A stretch of 64,000 nt of DNA from AC-43 sp963728855 (lineage in GTDB: Bacteria > Actinomycetota > Actinomycetes > Mycobacteriales > Micromonosporaceae), in assembly GCA_963728855.1 (NCBI GenBank), contig CAVSLN010000001.1:186001-250000 (forward strand), given 5' to 3'. This document shows positions 58,203 through 64,000 of this stretch, one piece after another. Made by a program: the position numbers and the translations under genes. Below the pieces are notes generated by a model. The model was not told where the DNA came from. It saw only the letters and a list, made by a program, of their open reading frames with translations, and searched no databases. Every line of letters starts with the position of its first letter. Positions within the stretch are counted from its first letter, which is position 1.

Positions 58203-59228
58203 CTATCGATAGATCCGGACCCAGTCGACGTGCATCGTCACGGTGTCCGGCGTGCTTGAGTTCGGCGACGGCACCCAGTTGTTGCCGAACGGTCCGGGCT
58301 CCTGCTGGATCGCCAGCTGCATCTTGGTCTGCGGGATCTGCGGGCGCTTCGACGAGGTGGTCGAGTCGTAGAACAGCTTGCCGTCGACGTACATCTTCAC
58401 GTAGCCCGACTCCCACTCGACGACGTACGTGTGCCACTGGGTGAAGTCACCGTTGACGTTGCGGTAGTCCTCGGTGTTGCTGGAACCCCAGTGCACCGTG
58501 CCCACCGCCATGTTCTTCGAGCCGTTGGGCGTCTCGACGAAGTCCAGCTCGCCGTCCTCCGGCCAGCGGTTGGACTGCGGCCACAGCAGGATCGCCTGGC
58601 CGTAGCCGGTACCCGCCTCGAACCGGGCGCGCACCTCCCACCGGCCGTAGAGCTGGTTGCCGACGCCGTTGCACCAGCACAGGCCGCCGGAGACGTTACC
58701 GTCCCCGCTCGGGTTCTTGCCGCGACCGGCGATGCGCAGCTCGCCGCCGCCGACCGAGACCATCGAGGACGACCAGCGGGAGATGCCGTTGGTGGCGTCT
58801 GCGTCGTAAACCTGCCACTTGGAGCCGTCGACCCGGGATCCGGTGAAGTCGTCCTGGTCGACCAGGGTCCACTGGCCGTTGGTGCCCGGCGCCGGCGCGG
58901 GGGGAAGCACCGGCCCCTGGGTCGCCGCGGGCGCTGCGGGGGGCTTGGTGCTCTCCGGCCCTGCCGAGGAGTCGGACTGCGACGGCGTGTCGCTGGGCGC
59001 GGCACTCGACGAGGCCGCGTTGCCGGGGGAGTGGCCGGGCGGTGTTCCGACCGAGCCGGTGCTGCCGAAAAGGTCGGGCCGGGCGGTGCCGGCCAGCGGG
59101 TCGCCGAGCGGAGCGCTCGGCCAGGCTAAGCCGGCGGCCAGGGCCAGCGTACCCACCACGGCGATGACGGCGCCGGCTAACGCCCAGGCGGTTCGGCCGG
59201 TGTTGGCTGGCCTCGCATGTCGCCGCAT
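58203..59228 (-). CDS. Secreted GH16 endo-beta-glucanase-like enzyme
   Basis: A 341-residue secreted protein: signal peptide with hydrophobic core WALAGAVIAVVGTLALAAGL, a Ser/Pro/Gly-rich linker (residues 40-115), then a GH16 jelly-roll domain. The catalytic motif is ELDFVE in EDGELDFVETPNG (ExDxxE), supported by SGGLCWCNGVGNQLYGRWEV and WHTYVVEWESGYVKMYVDG. It probably cleaves laminarin or lichenan type beta-glucans. The ATG at 59228 sits 6 nt after AAAGG. Convergent with the multicopper oxidase remnant. Confidence 0.9.
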   Translation of the reverse strand: MRRHARPANTGRTAWALAGAVIAVVGTLALAAGLAWPSAPLGDPLAGTARPDLFGSTGSVGTPPGHSPGNAASSSAAPSDTPSQSDSSAGPESTKPPAAPAATQGPVLPPAPAPGTNGQWTLVDQDDFTGSRVDGSKWQVYDADATNGISRWSSSMVSVGGGELRIAGRGKNPSGDGNVSGGLCWCNGVGNQLYGRWEVRARFEAGTGYGQAILLWPQSNRWPEDGELDFVETPNGSKNMAVGTVHWGSSNTEDYRNVNGDFTQWHTYVVEWESGYVKMYVDGKLFYDSTTSSKRPQIPQTKMQLAIQQEPGPFGNNWVPSPNSSTPDTVTMHVDWVRIYR

Positions 59229-59404
59229 CGTCACCCTTTCACGCTCCGGCGGGAGGTCGTCCGACGCCCACCATAGCCACGGTCACTATGGGAAGGCATC
59301 CGCTCGCGACCGGCAGAAGTTGGCGGACGGACAAACTGTCCGTGGTTAACCGCGCTGGGGCGTGCGCCGTCCGGTGCGCCAGGATGGCGGGTGGGAGGTG
59401 GCTG

Positions 59405-60646
59405 ATGACAATGATGAATGCCGCGCCGCTGGACGAGCCGGGCCTGGCCGCGGCGTTGCTGCCGTTCGGCGAGTCGCGCATGCTGCCAGGGGAGGCGTAC
59501 ACCTCGGCGGCGGTACTCGCCTGGGAGCGCCGGTACCTGTTCGCGGGCGGGTGGGCGTGCGTGGGGCGGGCCGGCGAGCTGTCTCGCCGCCCGGCGAGCC
59601 GGAGCCGGGTCTTGACGGAGGCGCAGCGGGCTGGAGACGACACAGCCGTCAGCCAGCGGGCGGTGACCGTGGGCGATGTTGGTGTGCTGCTCACGTTCGC
59701 CGGGCCGGAGGTACGGGCGTTCGCGAACACCTGTCGTCACCGCGGCCACGAGCTCCTACCCGACGGGGGTACCGCCACCCGCGGCGCCATCGTCTGCCCG
59801 TACCACGGCTGGTCCTTCCGGCTCGATGGCGCGCTCGCCACCGCGACGGCCATGCGCGCGGTGCCCGGCTTCGACCCCGACCGGTACGGCCTCGTCGAGG
59901 TACCCGTGGCGAGCTGGCACGGCTGGCTGCTGGTCAACGCGACCGGTACCGCCCCGCCGCTGCCCGCCTACCTCGGCGGCCTCGCCGACCTGGTCGCCCC
60001 GTACCGCGCCGCGGACCTACGGCTCGGCGCCCGCCACACGTACGAGGTGGCGGCGAACTGGAAGGTGGTCGTCGAGAACTACCACGAGTGCTACCACTGC
60101 CCGAGCATCCATCCCGAGCTGTGCCGTGTGTCCCCGCCCAGCTCCGGGGACAACTGGCGGCTGCCCGGCGCCTGGGTCGGCGGCTCGATGGAGCTGCGCG
60201 AGCCCGCCGAGACGATGTCGCTGTCCGGCCGGTCGGCGGGTACGTTCATCGACGGCGCGCCCCGCGACACCGTCCGCTACGTCGGCCTGTTCCCGAACCT
60301 GCTGATCTCCGCGCACCCCGACTACGTGATGACCCATCGACTGGAGCCGCTCGCGCCCGGCCGTACCCGGGTGGAGTGCGACTGGTACGTGCCGCACGGG
60401 GTGACCGACGCCGCCTACGCCGTGGCGTTCTGGGACATCACCAACCGCGAGGACTGGGCCGCGTGCGAGTCCGTACAGCGCGGGCTGTCCTCCCCGCACT
60501 TCGTGCCCGGGCCGCTCGCGCCCGGCGAGGACGCCGTGTACCAGTGGGTGACGCTGGTCGCGCAGGCGTACCTCGACCCGGTCGGGGCGCTGCGTCAGGC
60601 CGCTGGTCAGGTCGCGGAGAACCCGCCGTCCACGAAGATCAGCTGA
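59405..60646 (+). CDS. Rieske non-haem iron oxygenase
   Basis: A 413-residue alpha-type subunit. The Rieske 2Fe-2S ligands are Cys110 and His112 in NTCRHRGHELL and Cys131 and His134 in CPYHGWSF. The mononuclear iron site is in VENYHECYHCPSIHPELC, with the bridging acid and two His. Spacing CxH-x18-CxxH is usual. It resembles choline monooxygenase and carnitine-type members. GGGAGG lies 6 nt before the ATG. The 3' end overlaps the convergent SDR gene by 40 bp. No reductase or ferredoxin gene is adjacent, so the electron donor and substrate are open. Confidence 0.9.
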   Translation: MTMMNAAPLDEPGLAAALLPFGESRMLPGEAYTSAAVLAWERRYLFAGGWACVGRAGELSRRPASRSRVLTEAQRAGDDTAVSQRAVTVGDVGVLLTFAGPEVRAFANTCRHRGHELLPDGGTATRGAIVCPYHGWSFRLDGALATATAMRAVPGFDPDRYGLVEVPVASWHGWLLVNATGTAPPLPAYLGGLADLVAPYRAADLRLGARHTYEVAANWKVVVENYHECYHCPSIHPELCRVSPPSSGDNWRLPGAWVGGSMELREPAETMSLSGRSAGTFIDGAPRDTVRYVGLFPNLLISAHPDYVMTHRLEPLAPGRTRVECDWYVPHGVTDAAYAVAFWDITNREDWAACESVQRGLSSPHFVPGPLAPGEDAVYQWVTLVAQAYLDPVGALRQAAGQVAENPPSTKIS

Positions 60647-61380
60647 CCGGTGACGTAGTCGGCCGCCCGGCTGGCCAGGAACACCGCGATCCCGGCATAG
60701 TCGGCCGGCGCGCCGAGCCGACCGACCATGGTGCGCGCGGCCAGCGCCGCGCTCCGGTCCGGGTCGTCGAAGATGGCTTGCGTCATGGGGGTACGGACGA
60801 TCCCCGGCGCGATCGCGTTGACGCACACCCCGTACGGCGACCACGCCTCGGCCTGGGCGCGCATCAGCCCGGTCAGCCCTGCCTTCCCCGCGCCGTACGC
60901 GCCCGAGTTGCCGTAGGCGCGGACCGCCTGCTGGGACGCGAGGTGGATGATCCGCCCCCAGCCACGGCTCGCCATCGCCGGCCCGAACCGTTGTCCCATA
61001 AGGAAAGGTGCCGTCAGGTTGACCGCCAGCGTCTCGTCCCACGTCTCCATGCTCAGCTGCGCCAGCGGCGGACGGTGGTTCACCGCCGCGGCGTTGACGA
61101 GGATGTCCGGCTCGCCGAAGGAGTGCCCCACCTCGTCCGCGACCCGGGCCACCTGGGCCCGGTCGGCCAGGTCCGCGGCCCGCCAGTCGGCGAGGCAGCC
61201 CAGCCGGCGCAGCTGGTCGGCGGCCTGGCGCAGCGGCTCGGGGCGCCGGGCGACCAGGACCACCCGGGCACCGGCGCGGCCCAGCGCCTCGGCGACCTGC
61301 TGGCCGATCCCCGAGCTGGCGCCGGTGACCACGGCGGTACGGCCGGTCAGCGAGAACAGGTAGCCCAGGAACTGGTTCAC
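60607..61380 (-). CDS. Short-chain dehydrogenase/reductase
   Basis: A 257-residue classical SDR. The NAD(P) motif TGxxxGxG is VVTGASSGIGQQVAEALG, NAA is in ILVNAAAVNHRPPL, and the catalytic Ser-Tyr-Lys set is seen in IIHLASQQAV and SGAYGAGKAG. The C-terminus RAADYVTGQLIFVDGGFSA is canonical. It is convergent with the Rieske gene and overlaps its 3' end by 40 bp, so the two may not share a pathway. Substrate unknown; gluconate 5-dehydrogenase or 3-oxoacyl reductase activity are possible. Confidence 0.9.
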   Translation of the reverse strand: MNQFLGYLFSLTGRTAVVTGASSGIGQQVAEALGRAGARVVLVARRPEPLRQAADQLRRLGCLADWRAADLADRAQVARVADEVGHSFGEPDILVNAAAVNHRPPLAQLSMETWDETLAVNLTAPFLMGQRFGPAMASRGWGRIIHLASQQAVRAYGNSGAYGAGKAGLTGLMRAQAEAWSPYGVCVNAIAPGIVRTPMTQAIFDDPDRSAALAARTMVGRLGAPADYAGIAVFLASRAADYVTGQLIFVDGGFSAT

Positions 61381-61616
61381 GGTCCGCCCGTCGAGTTGGT
61401 TGATCCGGTCACCTCTGCACGATATCTACCACGAGGGCGGCCAAGGCCAGCAGAAGGAACCGTTCGCCAGGCCGAACTGGGGTGAGTAGTCACCCGTTCG
61501 GATGTGGGTGTAGACGGCGCAGACGAAGAACGGGACGAGGCCGACGGCGGTGGCCGGCCCGACCAGCGGGTACGCCGACAAGCAGGCCAACGCCTGACGT
61601 CCGGTGGGCCGACCGA

Positions 61617-62297
61617 TCAGTTCGCGAAGTCCTCGGTGAGCCAGACCCTCCCTTTGCTGTCGCGGAAGACGTCGACGCCCATGTGCGTGAACGTGCCACT
61701 GAGCAGGTTGCGGCGGTGCCCGTCATCCGGCGGTGTCTCCTGGTACATGCTGCTGTTCATGTACCTGCCGGCACTGGTGATCGCCGCGACGGTGTTGGAG
61801 GCTCCGTCGGGTCCGGCGATGTTCTCGCCGATCGAGCTCCAGTGCACGCCTTGTGCGCTGATCCGGGCGCCGAACGCGGGCTCGCCGGGGCACTGGTGTT
61901 CCAGGCCGCAGCCGGACGCCATCGTGAGGTTGTGCTTGTGGGTGCTGGCGACGAGGCCGGCGAGCATCGTGTATGGGCGCAGGTTGGCCGCCCTGCGCCA
62001 GGCGTTGGTCTGGTCGAGGATGGCCTGTGCGGCGGCGTCCCAGCTGGACTTCGGAGCGCCGGTCGTGGGTGCCGGAGTGGGGGCGCGCCCGGGCGTGGCG
62101 CTGGACGTACCGGAGGCACCGGTCGAGGGATCGACTGACGGCGATCCGCCGGGATAGCTGGGGGAGCTCGACGCCGCCGCGCCACGGTCGGCCCAGACGC
62201 CGGTCGCACTGGTCTGCTGACCACAGGCGGTCAGTGCGGCGAGTACACAGAGTGCCGTCAGGACCAGGCGGTGCAAGCGAAGGGTACGGCAGGTCAC
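61617..62297 (-). CDS. CAP-domain lipoprotein
   Basis: A 226-residue secreted protein. The lipobox LAALTACGQQ follows a short hydrophobic signal (RLVLTALCVLAALTA), so Lgt acts on it. A Ser/Thr/Pro-rich linker leads to a CAP/SCP domain from about residue 85: AAQAILDQTNAWRRAANLRP, ASTHKHNLTMASGCGLEH, SSIGENIAG and DDGHRRNLLSGTFTHMGVD. The His and Glu of the CAP cavity are present. The GTG at 62297 follows GAAAGGAA by 6 nt. Function of bacterial CAP proteins is unclear. Confidence 0.85.
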   Translation of the reverse strand: MTCRTLRLHRLVLTALCVLAALTACGQQTSATGVWADRGAAASSSPSYPGGSPSVDPSTGASGTSSATPGRAPTPAPTTGAPKSSWDAAAQAILDQTNAWRRAANLRPYTMLAGLVASTHKHNLTMASGCGLEHQCPGEPAFGARISAQGVHWSSIGENIAGPDGASNTVAAITSAGRYMNSSMYQETPPDDGHRRNLLSGTFTHMGVDVFRDSKGRVWLTEDFAN

Positions 62298-62404
62298 CGG
62301 CGTTCCTTTCGCGACCTGGGTCGGGCTGGGCGTCACTTTGGGTTGCGGGACCCGGCCATCCTACGGTCCCCATTACATCGACGGAACCCTTACGGCTCGC
62401 GGGT

Positions 62405-63886
62405 TCATGTGCCTCCTGTGTTCATGGCGCCCGCTTCGGCATCCGCCTCGTCGTCCGCCTTGCCGTCCGCCGGGGTGCCCGCCGGGCCCATCGCCAGCTC
62501 GGTGCCGCGCGGCGCGAGGAACAGCGCCAGTACGGCGGCGCCGAGGAGCAGCCCGATCGCGATGGCCAGCACCGAGCCGGTCGCGTCGTGCAGCCGGGCC
62601 GGGACGGACTCCCCCTGGTACGAGGTCGCCACCAGGCTCGCCGTGCTGGCCAGGGCTTCGGACACCGCGACGCCGCCGGCCGTACCGAGGAGCAGCGCGG
62701 CGAGCACCGGCCCCGGCCCCGTACGGGTGGGCGACGGGGCGTCGCGGACGAGCCCGGCGACCACCGGAGTGAGCCCGAGCCCGATGGCGGTGGCGTCGAG
62801 CGCGAGCAGCCCGGAGTGCAGCGCCTCCGGGCTGGTGTCCAGCACGAGGAGCTGGACGGTCGCGCTCGCCGCGATGAGCACCGTACCGGCGATCACCGCG
62901 ACCCGGCCGTCCACCCAGACGAGCAGCGGCAGGGCGGCGCCGGTACCGAGGAGCGCCCCGGCGACCAGCGGTACCCCGAGCAGGGCGGCCGAACTGGCGG
63001 ACTGGCCGCTGGTCAGCTGGGTGTAGAACGCCAGCATGCCGAGGTGGGCGGCGCCGGCCGAAGCGAGCAGCGCGACCAGCGGGGCACCGAGCCCGGCGGC
63101 CCAGCCGGCTCGGCCGCCCCGGCGCAGCGCGTCGAGCACCAGGGCGCCGAGGAACAGCACGATGCCGAGGGCGAGCGCGACGGCGTACCAGGCGGGCCAC
63201 TCGGCCGGTTCCTGGGCGCTGAGCGGGTACATGACGGCCAGGGCGCCGAGGGTCACCAGGAGCGCGACGAGCGTGCCGTACGGGTCAAACCCCGGTGCCA
63301 CGGGCTCGCGGAGCAGCGGGACGGCCGTACCGGCGGCGACCACGCCGACCGCGACCAGCAGCCAGAAGAGCGCGTGCCAGCCGGCGCGCGGGGCGAGCCA
63401 CAGGTTCACCGGCCCGCCGAGCGCCGGGCCGGCCACGAAGGCGAGCGCGAACAGGGCGTACGCGAGGGCCCGCTGCACGGGTCCGAAGTGCCGGCGGGCG
63501 TACCCCACGACCTGCGGCGCGGCCAGCGCCACTCCGGCCCCCTGGCCGGCCAGGGCCACCAGGAGCAGCGTCCGGTCACCGGCCAGCGCGCCGAGCAGCG
63601 AGGCCAGCGTGAAGCAGGCCAGCCCGACGAGCTGGACCCGTACGTGGCCGAGCAGCTCACCGGCCAGCGCGCCGGCGGCGACTAGGACGGCGAACAGCAG
63701 ACCGCCGAGGTTGACCAGCCAGCGCAGGCTGGCGAAGTCGGCGATCCCCTGAGCGACCAGCTCGGGCAGCACGGCGGTGAGCGCGGCACTGGTGGTACGG
63801 GCGGCGAGCACCGCCACCACCGCACCGCCGAGCCACCACCACTGCGGGGCCGGGCGGGTACCGCTGCCGAGCGGCGTCGATGCCAT
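62405..63886 (-). CDS. MFS transporter
   Basis: A 493-residue permease with about 14 predicted membrane helices, in the DHA2-like range. Helix 1 begins at WWWLGGAVVAVLAARTTSAA; the loop between helices 2 and 3 contains ALAGELLGHVRVQLVGLACF. The C-terminal tail is acidic and Gly-rich. The ATG at 63886 follows GGAAGGGAAG. It is monocistronic, and no repressor gene is next to it in the window. Substrate unknown; drug export is typical. Confidence 0.88.
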   Translation of the reverse strand: MASTPLGSGTRPAPQWWWLGGAVVAVLAARTTSAALTAVLPELVAQGIADFASLRWLVNLGGLLFAVLVAAGALAGELLGHVRVQLVGLACFTLASLLGALAGDRTLLLVALAGQGAGVALAAPQVVGYARRHFGPVQRALAYALFALAFVAGPALGGPVNLWLAPRAGWHALFWLLVAVGVVAAGTAVPLLREPVAPGFDPYGTLVALLVTLGALAVMYPLSAQEPAEWPAWYAVALALGIVLFLGALVLDALRRGGRAGWAAGLGAPLVALLASAGAAHLGMLAFYTQLTSGQSASSAALLGVPLVAGALLGTGAALPLLVWVDGRVAVIAGTVLIAASATVQLLVLDTSPEALHSGLLALDATAIGLGLTPVVAGLVRDAPSPTRTGPGPVLAALLLGTAGGVAVSEALASTASLVATSYQGESVPARLHDATGSVLAIAIGLLLGAAVLALFLAPRGTELAMGPAGTPADGKADDEADAEAGAMNTGGT

Positions 63887-64000
63887 GGCGCTTCCCTTCC
63901 GGAGACGGTGCACCGCCGACCCTAGCGGCCGGAGCCCTTCCCGGCCGGGCGGCCGGGAGAGACCCAGGATTAGCCGGCTTTCGAACCGGGTATCCGGAAC

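Noticed and set aside
61381..61616. Minus-strand open segment with a hydrophobic stretch
   Set aside because: It reads like a piece of a membrane protein ending at a TAG near 61430, but has no start codon, ribosome site or recognisable family; too weak to list.
63960..64000. TTCGAACC near the end suggested a tRNA T-arm
   Set aside because: The loop length and stem pairing do not fit a T-arm on either strand, and no acceptor or anticodon stem is visible.

Overview
The window is very GC-rich DNA from an actinomycete. The best guess is Micromonosporales. The evidence is the his gene order with PriA in place of HisA, the hisI-trpE-membrane protein-trpC-trpB-trpA-lgt and gltB-gltD-pyk-tesB layout, the many GTG starts, and several start codons placed 5 to 8 nt after a TANNNT box, which suits leaderless mRNAs. 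The exact genus is inference.

Layout. 1-5.6 kb: histidine operon hisD (cut by the window start)-hisC-hisB-small membrane protein-hisH-membrane protein-priA-hisF, mostly with overlapping or closely spaced genes. 5.7-9.2 kb: a minus-strand cassette with a DarA-like flavodoxin-type protein, a DarB/StlD-like ketosynthase and an MGT-type glycosyltransferase, the most likely specialised-metabolite locus here. 9.5-17.5 kb: a VapBC-like pair, a GH20 hexosaminidase, a HAD phosphatase, a divergent yczE/MocR pair, a long-chain acyl-CoA ligase and a Nudix enzyme. 17.6-25.6 kb: an ABC exporter with a LolA-like secreted protein, divergent from a two-component system, then a DinB-like protein and a TetR-controlled ABC-2 exporter. 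25.7-29.1 kb: a MerR gene beside an aldo/keto reductase remnant, a toxin-antitoxin-like pair with a perfect palindromic operator, and a 702-residue acidic repeat protein.

29.5-44.2 kb is core metabolism: hisI and trpE, trpC, trpB and trpA, then a Nudix gene, lgt, an FAD monooxygenase and the two glutamate synthase subunits. No trpF or trpD is present. PriA, whose signature loop is seen, probably supplies the TrpF isomerisation. 45.2-48.7 kb holds pyk, tesB and two regulators; pyk and tesB carry apparent single-base indels. 48.7-64 kb is mixed: a LigD-type phosphoesterase with a dead ligase domain, a methyltransferase, a GGDEF-EAL protein, an AONS-like PLP enzyme whose reading frame lacks a stop, a truncated SecD-like protein, a multicopper oxidase remnant, a GH16 glucanase, a Rieske oxygenase facing an SDR, a CAP-domain lipoprotein and an MFS transporter.

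Across the window a 13-bp palindrome, GTCCACWGTGGAC, occurs five times about 8-12 kb apart, always inside genes and in all three reading frames. Several tandem or inverted repeats look like unassigned operators. No rRNA, tRNA, CRISPR array, insertion sequence or origin was found.
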